From positions 310,001-374,000 of the forward strand of contig CP001769.1 of assembly GCA_000024525.1 (NCBI GenBank): a DNA stretch of 64,000 nt, read 5' to 3'. Under the pieces are notes generated by a model. The model was not told the origin of the DNA and made no database searches. It saw only the letters and a list, made by a program, of their open reading frames with translations. The position numbers were made by a program, and so were the translations under genes. Shown here piece after piece: positions 33,491-41,333 of the stretch. The stretch's first letter is position 1. Each line of letters opens with the position of its first letter. The stretch comes from Spirosoma linguale DSM 74 (GTDB lineage: Bacteria > Bacteroidota > Bacteroidia > Cytophagales > Spirosomataceae).

Positions 33491-34852
33491 CTATTTCACA
33501 TACCCCAACTTCCTCGGAATGGTGTAAATCTCCGTTTGTCGGCCGTCGATGTAGCGGAAGGATTTACCATCGAAAAAGCCGTCTTCTTCGAGCATGATGC
33601 GCACGACTTTCTTCCACTCGGGAATCTCGACGGCGGCATTCAGTTCGATGGAGTAGGCGGTGTTGGCTAATAAGGGGTAGTCGCCGGGGCCGGGAACGCC
33701 CTTCTGTTGATCCCACAACCCAATGGTTGGGCCAGCCGCGTGACCGTGTACACCGATGGGGTGGGAGTAGATGGTGCCGTTGATTCCTTCTTTTTTCGAT
33801 TGCTCCAGCGCGGCCAGCAACATCTGGTTGCCTGTTTTGCCTGCGCTGAACTGCTCCGTCAGGATTTCTTGTAAACGATTCCCCTGCTTGAACGCGGCTT
33901 TGATGGACTCGGGAACGTCCGTTTCGCCGGGGCGCAGGATGTAGGCGTGTTGCTGCTGGTCGGTGTTCAGGCGCAGGTAGGTGATGCCGAAATCGACGTG
34001 TATTAAATCACCGGGCATAATAACCTGCTTGTCGGGTCGCTTCGAGAAGGTACGGAGGTGGTTGAAGTCTTCCTTGTCCGACCGTTGCACATCGACCGTT
34101 GGGTGAAACCAGGTGTCGAGGCCCAGGTTGGTGATGCGCTGGCGAAACCACCAGACCACATCGTCGGTTGTGGTTACGCCCGGTTGAATTACCTGCTCCG
34201 AAAAGCCTTCCTGAATGATCTGGTGCGACAGTCGGCAGATGAGCGGGTAAATAGCCATCTCTTTTTCCGTGCGCGTTTCGAGCCAGCCAACGGCTACTTT
34301 TTCGGCCGAAACAATGCGTTTCTGGTAATCGCCGGGCAGTTTTTTGATGAATTCCTCATGTTCTGAAAACGAAAGCCCATCGGCATGGCCGTAATTGGTC
34401 GACATGTTAAGGCCAATTTTCTTCGGCTTTCGGTCTTCGATGATTTTTGCCAGGGCTTCCCATTGGTTCGGTCTAACGTCGATGTCCCACGCGCCTTTGA
34501 GCAGGTTTCCCACATCGTAGCGGGCAATGGCCAGCTTTTCAACTTCCTTTCCATTATCGAAGAAAACGATGATCGTCCGTCGGCGGGCCGAGAGCCACGT
34601 GCTGGGCAGCATGGTTCGCAAAACGGGGTCTTCGTTATATTCGCGGGAGATAATCACCCACATATCGATACCCTCGCGACGCATCAGCTGGGGCAGAAAA
34701 TTGGTGAAGCGGTCGTCCAGAATCTCGTCGATTACCCTTGACCGGTCGCGCTCAGTTAAAATAGCAGATGGGGAAGGGCTTTGGGCATAGGCGGTGCACA
34801 GGATAAGCGAAAATGTGAATAATTTTATCAGGAAGTGTACTGATCGGTGCAT
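33491..34852 (-). CDS. Secreted M24 family peptidase (Xaa-Pro aminopeptidase-like)
   Basis: With the ATG at 34852 the protein has 453 residues and a signal peptide (HRSVHFLIKLFTFSLILCTAYAQ). The catalytic pita-bread domain holds the five metal ligands: Asp in GDLIHVDFGITYLRLNTD (two Asp), His in YSHPIGVHGHAAGPTIG, Glu in YSIELNAAVEIPEW and Glu in IMLEEDGFFD. An N-terminal creatinase-type domain precedes it. It is expected in the periplasm, cleaving Xaa-Pro peptides. The frame opens at 34897 but the residues ahead of 34852 do not look like a signal peptide. Confidence 0.9.
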   Translation of the reverse strand: MHRSVHFLIKLFTFSLILCTAYAQSPSPSAILTERDRSRVIDEILDDRFTNFLPQLMRREGIDMWVIISREYNEDPVLRTMLPSTWLSARRRTIIVFFDNGKEVEKLAIARYDVGNLLKGAWDIDVRPNQWEALAKIIEDRKPKKIGLNMSTNYGHADGLSFSEHEEFIKKLPGDYQKRIVSAEKVAVGWLETRTEKEMAIYPLICRLSHQIIQEGFSEQVIQPGVTTTDDVVWWFRQRITNLGLDTWFHPTVDVQRSDKEDFNHLRTFSKRPDKQVIMPGDLIHVDFGITYLRLNTDQQQHAYILRPGETDVPESIKAAFKQGNRLQEILTEQFSAGKTGNQMLLAALEQSKKEGINGTIYSHPIGVHGHAAGPTIGLWDQQKGVPGPGDYPLLANTAYSIELNAAVEIPEWKKVVRIMLEEDGFFDGKSFRYIDGRQTEIYTIPRKLGYVK

Positions 34853-35063
34853 AGAGTTCAGGTTATCAACAGTTTGGAGCAAGATACATAAAGACATTAA
34901 AGATTTTTAACAGAAAGACAGACAACGTTTACCTTTCCATGTGCATCTTGCCTTTAGAGTAGTCATTTACCCGGTTGTCAATGCAAATTGATGAATTGTA
35001 TAAAAATGGGGTTCTACTCTTCGTTTACCAAGTACTTTCGTACACTTGTCAACTCACGCTTGC

Positions 35064-37781
35064 ATGAAGTCTATATTACTCCTTTTGTTTACCTGCTTGT
35101 ATTCATTGTCAATTACCGCCCAGACGGGGACTAACGGCTTGCGCGGTACCGTTAAAAATGCGCAGGGCGACGTGCTTCCGTTTGCGGCTGTGATTGTCAA
35201 AGGGACCGACGCGTCGACCAAGTCTACGGGTACGATCACCAATGCGGAAGGTCGCTATGAGATTGTCCTGGCACCGGGTAAATACAACATTGCCTTCCAA
35301 TACCTGGGTTTCCAGACGATTCAGAAACCTGTCGAAATTGGTACGGGCTTTACGACATTGGATGCCACTCTGGAAGAACAGGCACTCCGCCTGGCTGAGG
35401 TGCAGACTAAAGCAGGTAACGAAGACCCGGCCTACACCATCATGCGCCGGGCCATTGCCAAAAGTCGGTTCCACCAACTTCAGGTACAACGCTTCAAGGC
35501 ACGGGTATATACGAAATCGTCATTTACCGTCATTGACCTCCCTAACCTGGCCGAAATGGCCTTTAAAAAGCAACTGAAAGAGGCCGAAAAAGAAGCTAAC
35601 TTCAAAGTGGGCGTGCCGCTGCTCAATGAAACTGTGGCTGAAGTAACGTTCAGTCAGCCCAATACCTATCGGCAACGGATAATTGCCAACCGGAATTCGC
35701 AGGGCGATTTTCTCAGCCCCAATCAGTTTTATAACGCCAGTTTTTATAGCCCGACCATTGCCGGAGCAGTGTCGCCGTTATCGCCTAAAGCGTTTGCCTA
35801 TTATAAGTTCGAGTATAAGGGCACGTTTCGGGAGCCGGGTGGTGTAGAGGTGAGCAAGATTCAGGTGATTCCGCGTCAATATGGTGAGGGCGTTTTTCGG
35901 GGGACAATCTACATTCTGGAAAATACCTGGGCCATTCATAGTCTGCAACTGGAGACGGTCAATAACATTGGCGTGTCGATTACGGTACGGCATATCTGCA
36001 CCCCCATTCAGGGCGTCTGGATGCCAACCAATCAGCGGTACGAAGGCAAAGGGTCGTATCTGGGCGTCAAAGCGACGGGCTATTATATCCGAAACCTGAC
36101 TTTCAGTGAATTTGTGGTGAACCCCGCTTTCGTCGAGGATATTGAAGTGGCCGACGAGAAGAAAGCCCCGCCCGCGCAAACCTTATCCAAAGGGGAAATT
36201 AAAGGCCGTAACCTGGATGAACTGGTGAAGAAGCAAAAGGAGTTCTCGACCAAAAACCTGCGTCAGATGGTCAAAGAGTACGAAAAGCAGGAGAAACAGG
36301 CGCGTAAGAACCGGAAAGAAGACGTTACGGTGGTGCGCGATGATTCGCTGGTTGTCGACTCGCTGGCGCGCAAACGCTCCAATGTATTCTGGGATTCACT
36401 ACGTTCAGTGCCGCTGACAACGGCCGAAATCAAGAGCTACCGAAAAGCGGATAGCCTTGGGTTGATCAAAGAAATAAAGGTGCTTACCAAGGCCGATAGC
36501 GTTAAGCGGGACAGCCTGGCATCGGCGAAAAAGAAAAAGTCACCCAATAAGTTTTCGCCAGGTCAACTGCTGAGCGGGCACACATGGCGGCTTACCAAAC
36601 AGAGTTCGCTGATCTACACCAGTCCACTGGAACGCATCGAATACAATACCGTTGAGGGCTACACAGTAGAAGGGGCCTTAAATCTGCGTTACCGGGCCAA
36701 AGTCGACTCGGTGAATCGCTTCCGGCAGATTCCGCTGGGAGAGTGGAACATTGGCGGCACCGGGCGGTATCAATTCGGTCGTAAGGGGTTTGTGGGGTAC
36801 GGGCTGGGCAGTTACCAGTACAAGAGTACAAAAGTCAGCGTGTCGGGCGGGCGTTACCTCTATCAGTACAACCCCGACAATCCTATCAGCCCCTTCCTGA
36901 ATACGCTGACGACGCTGCTGTTCGAACAGAATTTTGCGAAGCTTTACCAGAAAGATTTCCTGAATCTTACCGTAACGGCCTCCCCGTTTAAAGATCGGGT
37001 CTCGCTGACGGGTAGTCTGGAATATGCACAACGCACCGAATTAGCTAATTACCGGGAAGACCTCAAACCGTGGATCAACTGGCGGGAGCGCACGTTTACA
37101 CCCAACCGCCCGGATAATGCAGAAGTAGAAACAACCGCTTTCCCAACGCATAACGCTCTATTGTTTAACCTGACTGCTTCTGCGAAACTGGGAGCTACGC
37201 AATACACCATTCGCAACGGCCGACGGATTGCCCGGCGGGATAACGACGCGCCGTTACTGACATTGAACTACCGGAAAGGCATGCAGGATGTAGATTATGA
37301 TTTCTTACAGGCCAGTATCAGCCATTCCTTCGAGACGGGTATTCGCAGCCGATTGAATTATAAGCTTAGCGCGGGCTCATTCCTGAACGACCGACAGGTC
37401 TATTTCCCGGACTTCAAGCATTTCGAAGGAAATCAGTTTTTCTTCCAGCAGGGCGATGTGGTATCGACCTACCGGTTGCTGCCGTATTATCAGTACAGCA
37501 CGGCGAAACGCTTTGCCGAAGCTCACGTACTGGCCGAGTTTCGTAAGTTTTTTGTAACTCAGCTAACTCTGGTCCGTCTGCTTGGTCTGAAAGAAAATCT
37601 ATTTGTACATTATCTCTATACTCCGGCCTCGAAGAACTACACCGAAGTGGGGTATGGTCTGGATGGGTTGATTCCGCAGGTGCTGCCGTTCTTCCGGGTC
37701 GAGGTTATTTCGCAGTGGCAGGACGCTAAATACCAGGGGCTGGGTTTCCGGATTGGGACGACGCTGAAGTTTGGTCGGTGA
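35064..37781 (+). CDS. DUF5686 outer-membrane protein with carboxypeptidase-like regulatory domain
   Basis: The 905-residue protein starts with a signal peptide (MKSILLLLFTCLYSLSITAQ, ATG at 35064). A CarboxypepD_reg-like beta-sandwich follows at about 25-110 (GTVKNAQGDVLPFAAVIVKG ... YNIAFQYLGFQT). Then come the DUF5686 region and a long beta-barrel to the C-terminus, ending GFRIGTTLKFGR. A Lys/Ser/Asp-rich tract around 390-490 is probably a periplasmic linker. This architecture is widespread in Bacteroidota and located in the outer membrane; function is unknown. Transcription is rightward and alone. Confidence 0.85.
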   Translation: MKSILLLLFTCLYSLSITAQTGTNGLRGTVKNAQGDVLPFAAVIVKGTDASTKSTGTITNAEGRYEIVLAPGKYNIAFQYLGFQTIQKPVEIGTGFTTLDATLEEQALRLAEVQTKAGNEDPAYTIMRRAIAKSRFHQLQVQRFKARVYTKSSFTVIDLPNLAEMAFKKQLKEAEKEANFKVGVPLLNETVAEVTFSQPNTYRQRIIANRNSQGDFLSPNQFYNASFYSPTIAGAVSPLSPKAFAYYKFEYKGTFREPGGVEVSKIQVIPRQYGEGVFRGTIYILENTWAIHSLQLETVNNIGVSITVRHICTPIQGVWMPTNQRYEGKGSYLGVKATGYYIRNLTFSEFVVNPAFVEDIEVADEKKAPPAQTLSKGEIKGRNLDELVKKQKEFSTKNLRQMVKEYEKQEKQARKNRKEDVTVVRDDSLVVDSLARKRSNVFWDSLRSVPLTTAEIKSYRKADSLGLIKEIKVLTKADSVKRDSLASAKKKKSPNKFSPGQLLSGHTWRLTKQSSLIYTSPLERIEYNTVEGYTVEGALNLRYRAKVDSVNRFRQIPLGEWNIGGTGRYQFGRKGFVGYGLGSYQYKSTKVSVSGGRYLYQYNPDNPISPFLNTLTTLLFEQNFAKLYQKDFLNLTVTASPFKDRVSLTGSLEYAQRTELANYREDLKPWINWRERTFTPNRPDNAEVETTAFPTHNALLFNLTASAKLGATQYTIRNGRRIARRDNDAPLLTLNYRKGMQDVDYDFLQASISHSFETGIRSRLNYKLSAGSFLNDRQVYFPDFKHFEGNQFFFQQGDVVSTYRLLPYYQYSTAKRFAEAHVLAEFRKFFVTQLTLVRLLGLKENLFVHYLYTPASKNYTEVGYGLDGLIPQVLPFFRVEVISQWQDAKYQGLGFRIGTTLKFGR

Positions 37782-38028
37782 ACCGAGATTTTAACAAGAT
37801 TAAAAGGATTTAAGGATTATTGACAGTTGATCAGGCCACTGTATTGACTCCATTTTGTGATGGGCCGGAAATCTTGTGAATCGGTTAGTTAATAGTTGAA
37901 TCTGGCTGGGTGGATCGCGTGGTTAATAAATTGCGTTTGAGATTCTTAAGTACCTAACAGAATGATAAAGCTCAGGTAATTAAGAGGTAATAGGCGGGGC
38001 CGTACTTTGCGCAAACCAAAATGTACGT
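37782..38028. other. Intergenic region with one degenerate dispersed-repeat copy
   Basis: Just after the DUF5686 stop, 37782-37817 carries a member of the 'accgggatttt' repeat family (accgagattttaacaagatt). A weak partner arm aaatcttgtgaatcggtta lies near 37868. The remainder holds the promoter of the phosphoesterase gene. Confidence 0.6.
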
Positions 38029-38949
38029 ATGAACCGTCGGGACATCGTAAAACAAATGAGTGCGGGACTTGCCGCTCTTTCCGTAACTTCTCTGGCATCC
38101 GCCCACGCTAAAACACCACCCAGGCAACGGGTATTGCGAGTTGCCCACCTCACCGACGTACATATGCAGCCGATTATTGGAGCGGCTAAAGGCTTTGAAA
38201 AATGCCTTCATCATGTACAGAGCCTACCCGACAAACCAGATTTGATCATCAACGGGGGCGATGCTGTTATGGAAGCCCACGGTCGGGGCAAGGATAGTGT
38301 AAGCCGACAGTGGCGACTGTATCAGGATGTGCTTCGGAGCGAAAACGCCTTGCCTGTTATAAGCTGCGTTGGTAACCACGACATCTGGTGCAAGCAGGAA
38401 ACAAAAATCTGCTTTGAAGCCGGGCGTCAATGGGCGATGGACGAGTTTCAAATGGCGAAGCGCTTTTATAGTATCGACCGGAACGGCTGGCGCATCATCA
38501 TGCTGGATAGCGTACAGCCCAAAGCCGACGGGAGCTGGTATACGGCCCATCTGGACGATGAACAATACCATTGGCTCGAAGCCGAGTTGAAGTCGACGCC
38601 CAACACGACACCTATTCTGGTGGTATCGCACATCCCGATTCTGGCCGCCTGTGTATTTTTTGATGGTCCGCGTTTTTCGGATGAAAACTGGAGCGTACCG
38701 GCTCGCTGGATGCACAGCGATACCGTTCGCCTGACGAACTTATTTCATAATCACCCCAACGTGAAGGCCGCTCTTAGCGGGCATATCCATTTAACAGACC
38801 GTGTCGATTACAATGGCGTTTCGTACTACTGCAACGGAGCTGTTAGCGGTGCCTGGTGGTTCGGCAAATACCACCATACAGCCGCCGGTTACGCCCTCGT
38901 CGATCTGTATGATGATGGAACCGTGCAGAATACCTACGTGAACTATTGA
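38029..38949 (+). CDS. Exported calcineurin-like metallophosphoesterase
   Basis: The 306-residue protein has a twin-arginine-type signal (MNRRDIVKQMSAGLAALSV ... ASAHA), suggesting Tat export of a folded metalloenzyme. The dinuclear metal site is complete: RVAHLTDVHMQP (Asp, His), LIINGGDAVMEAHG, CVGNHDIWCKQE (Asn, His), ILVVSHIPILA (His) and ALSGHIHLTDRVDYNG (His-x-His). The substrate (phosphomono- or diester) is unknown. A dispersed repeat begins immediately after the stop. Confidence 0.9.
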   Translation: MNRRDIVKQMSAGLAALSVTSLASAHAKTPPRQRVLRVAHLTDVHMQPIIGAAKGFEKCLHHVQSLPDKPDLIINGGDAVMEAHGRGKDSVSRQWRLYQDVLRSENALPVISCVGNHDIWCKQETKICFEAGRQWAMDEFQMAKRFYSIDRNGWRIIMLDSVQPKADGSWYTAHLDDEQYHWLEAELKSTPNTTPILVVSHIPILAACVFFDGPRFSDENWSVPARWMHSDTVRLTNLFHNHPNVKAALSGHIHLTDRVDYNGVSYYCNGAVSGAWWFGKYHHTAAGYALVDLYDDGTVQNTYVNY

Positions 38950-39176
38950 CCGGGATTTTAACGAGATTTGAAGTATTTGCAGGATTAAGACATTGCTCCC
39001 GCTTTCGGCGCACTATACCACATATCCTGGTGTTTTTCCAGTAATCCAGTTTTACACACTATCCCGGACATCCTCGTACTTGTCCAAAGTAAAGATTGGA
39101 TGAGATGACAATTAAATTGGATAAGTCTTGGTGTAGTAATCTTGTAAATCTTTCAAATCTTCTTAAAATCCCGGTT
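38948..39176. repeat. Dispersed 'accgggatttt' repeat pair with about 150-base loop
   Basis: An arm at about 38948-38985 and an inverted arm at about 39139-39176 match at roughly 31 of 38 positions. They flank about 150 bases that carry no clear gene. The right arm runs to the probable TTG start of the MOSC gene. Confidence 0.7.
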
Positions 39177-39659
39177 TTGGACAATATCAAAGACCTATTC
39201 AATGTATTCCCCCGCGCTGGTCGCGTCGAGTGGATCGGCATTCGGGCACAGCGACGCGAACCCGTAACGGTTGTCGGCTCGATAGATGTCACCGAAAAAA
39301 AAGGCATTCTTGGCGATCATTATAGCGGGCAAAGCGGCAACCGGCATGTTACGCTCATTCAGGCCGAACACTTGCCCGTAGTAGCGGCTTTAACGGGCCA
39401 CGATGTCCTCGATCCGGCGTTGATTCGCCGAAATATCGTTGTATCGGGCCTGAACCTATTAGCACTTAAAGACCAGAAAATTCAGATCGGCGGTACCGTT
39501 CTTCAAATTACGGGGCAATGCCATCCCTGTTCTAAAATGGAAACGGCGCTGGGTCCCGGCGGGTATAATGCTATGCGTGGGCACGGCGGTATGACGGCCA
39601 AAGTTTTGACGGGTGGAGAAATACGCGTAGGAGACAACGTTATTTTTGTTCAGCCTTAA
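39177..39659 (+). CDS. MOSC domain protein
   Basis: The MOSC family (molybdenum cofactor sulfurase C-terminal domain) carries a conserved Cys proposed to move sulfur to metal sites. Here it is in ITGQCHPCSKMETALGPGGYNAMRGHGGM. The N-terminal FPRAGRVEWIGIRAQRREPV and the middle KGILGDHYSG.SGNRHVTLIQAEHLPVV are typical of short stand-alone MOSC proteins. The frame opens at 39096 and has an ATG at 39105, but those 27 codons are translated from a dispersed repeat arm. The TTG at 39177 gives the normal family N-terminus, so I prefer it (160 residues). Confidence 0.82.
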   Translation: MDNIKDLFNVFPRAGRVEWIGIRAQRREPVTVVGSIDVTEKKGILGDHYSGQSGNRHVTLIQAEHLPVVAALTGHDVLDPALIRRNIVVSGLNLLALKDQKIQIGGTVLQITGQCHPCSKMETALGPGGYNAMRGHGGMTAKVLTGGEIRVGDNVIFVQP

Positions 39660-39680
39660 GGCCGGAGAGCTGTTCCGGGT

Positions 39681-40460
39681 TTACGGCTGCTTCGGTGCCG
39701 GTGCATCGGGGTCGGCAGAGATGCGACTGGGGCGGTTGAAGCCTTTGCCATACCGATTGCGTAATTGCTGGATGGTATTGATCAGGTCGTAGTCTTCGGC
39801 TTTGAGCAGAAATTCATCGTCCAAATCGCAGAAGTCATAAAAGCGGTCTACCTCATCGGGTTTCAGGGTCGTAGATTGCTCGACCAGAAGCCGGAACCGT
39901 TCCACTGCCAGTGCGTGCCGACGGTCCTGCTGCATGATGTAATATGCTTTCCGATCAGATTTAGGCCGTTTGGCGAATAGCTCATACAGTAGCGTTACCC
40001 CGGCACCATCGGCTAATCGATCAAAAGCCTGCTCACCGGTGACTTTTTTGGAAGCCGTTGGCTCGTCAAGTACCTGTTGAATTTCGCGTTTAACTTCTTC
40101 GTAGCGTTTCCCCTTTACAGTCACCTCGGCCAGATCGACTACCCGGTACGGCATCGGTGGGAGGGCGCGGGCTACGATGGTCGGGTTGTCTGAGCCATCG
40201 TAACGAATACCCGTGCGGCTATATAGCTGACTGGTCAGAATGAGTGAATCGCCGGGCTGTATAGTCAGGAAGAAGCGCCCTGAGGCATTGGTTCGGGCGC
40301 GCTGACGGGTTCGCTGGTTAATAATGGTTACCTTATCAACGCCACTTTTTGTTGTCTGGTCAATTACCGTTCCAACCACGTACTTACCCTGTGCTAATGC
40401 ACTACCCGACCAGCTCAAAAGGCAGATTAGAAAAAGGGATAGCAGGGGTTTGGCGGGCAT
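39681..40460 (-). CDS. Exported carboxypeptidase-like regulatory domain protein
   Basis: The 259-residue protein has a signal peptide (MPAKPLLSLFLICLLSWSGS..AQ) followed by a CarboxypepD_reg-like beta-sandwich (VVGTVIDQTTKSGVDKVTIINQ ... ASGRFFLTIQPGDSLIL) at about 25-110. The rest is a charged helical domain with KGKRYEEVKREIQQVLDE and SKKVTGEQAFDRLADG segments. Such proteins are common in Bacteroidota, probably periplasmic, and of unknown function. It converges with the MOSC gene after a 21-base gap. Confidence 0.75.
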   Translation of the reverse strand: MPAKPLLSLFLICLLSWSGSALAQGKYVVGTVIDQTTKSGVDKVTIINQRTRQRARTNASGRFFLTIQPGDSLILTSQLYSRTGIRYDGSDNPTIVARALPPMPYRVVDLAEVTVKGKRYEEVKREIQQVLDEPTASKKVTGEQAFDRLADGAGVTLLYELFAKRPKSDRKAYYIMQQDRRHALAVERFRLLVEQSTTLKPDEVDRFYDFCDLDDEFLLKAEDYDLINTIQQLRNRYGKGFNRPSRISADPDAPAPKQP

Positions 40461-40487
40461 ATTGGAGTAAGTCTTTTTAGTCGGTAA

Positions 40488-40508
40488 GTCGGTAAGCGGC
40501 TTACCGAC
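40488..40508. repeat. Short hairpin with 9-bp perfect arms
   Basis: The sequence gtcggtaag, loop cgg, cttaccgac forms a hairpin between the HAD phosphatase gene and the next leftward gene. The arm motif agtcggtaagcggc also begins the large palindrome at 60150. Confidence 0.7.
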
Positions 40509-40569
40509 AGCACGGGCGGCCCGTTACTGACTTTTATACAAAAATACAGTTTGGTTGCATTTAATCCTG

Positions 40570-41232
40570 TTAAAAAACCTTAACCAGTTTTTCCAGTCGA
40601 TCTACGGTCATATCTGTAAAGTCATGCGCAACGTCGTCGACGAACGGCCATAGCTCATCAGGTGCTTGTGTAGTGGCCATTCCAACCACCAGGGCTCCGG
40701 CGGCTTTAGCGGCCTGAATACCCGTCATTGAGTCTTCAAAAATAACGCTGTCCGTTGGCTCTACGCCCAGCAAACCCATGGCTTTCTGATAAATCTCAGG
40801 GTCAGGCTTAGGATGGCTAACCATGCTTTCGTTTAGCAATACGTCAAAATAAGAGCGAATCCCGAGTGCATCCATAATGAAGTCGAGATTCTCAACTGGA
40901 GCCGACGTGGCCACAGCCGTAAGCATATTGGCCTCTTTTAATGTCTTTAAAAATGGGATCAGGCCCTCAATTGGTGTAATCGATTGTTGGTATAATTCCC
41001 GAAACAGGGCTTCTTTTTCGTGGGCCAGCCGTTTTGCTTCGTCGGCGGTTAAATCTTGCCCGGCAAAAAGGTGCCTTAGTATATCGTCGTTATGCTTTCC
41101 TGAAACATACTGCACAAAGTCCTGATCACTCAATGTTTTACCGTAGCGTTGGTAGTACTCGCGCCAGGCGATGCGGTGATGCGGGTTTGTATCAACAATG
41201 ACCCCATCCATGTCAAAAATTACAGCTTTCAT
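40570..41232 (-). CDS. HAD-superfamily phosphatase/phosphoglucomutase (beta-PGM-like)
   Basis: The 220-residue protein has MKAVIFDMDGVIVDTNPHHRIAWREY (nucleophile Asp8 and acid/base Asp10), TAVATSAPVENL (motif II), HPKPDPEIYQKA (motif III Lys) and VIFEDSMTGIQAAKAAG (motif IV acidic pair), with a four-helix cap after residue 15. This layout is that of the beta-phosphoglucomutase/sugar phosphatase (YqaB, GPP) group. Substrate choice cannot be made from sequence. A weak inverted repeat lies between it and mutS2. Confidence 0.88.
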   Translation of the reverse strand: MKAVIFDMDGVIVDTNPHHRIAWREYYQRYGKTLSDQDFVQYVSGKHNDDILRHLFAGQDLTADEAKRLAHEKEALFRELYQQSITPIEGLIPFLKTLKEANMLTAVATSAPVENLDFIMDALGIRSYFDVLLNESMVSHPKPDPEIYQKAMGLLGVEPTDSVIFEDSMTGIQAAKAAGALVVGMATTQAPDELWPFVDDVAHDFTDMTVDRLEKLVKVF

Positions 41233-41333
41233 CCGATAGTCGTTTTATAGAAGCAAATGGACAGTGAATAATCAATAATGAATGCAGTCAGTAGCTCATT
41301 ATTTTACGTTATTCAGCATCCATTTATTTAAGC

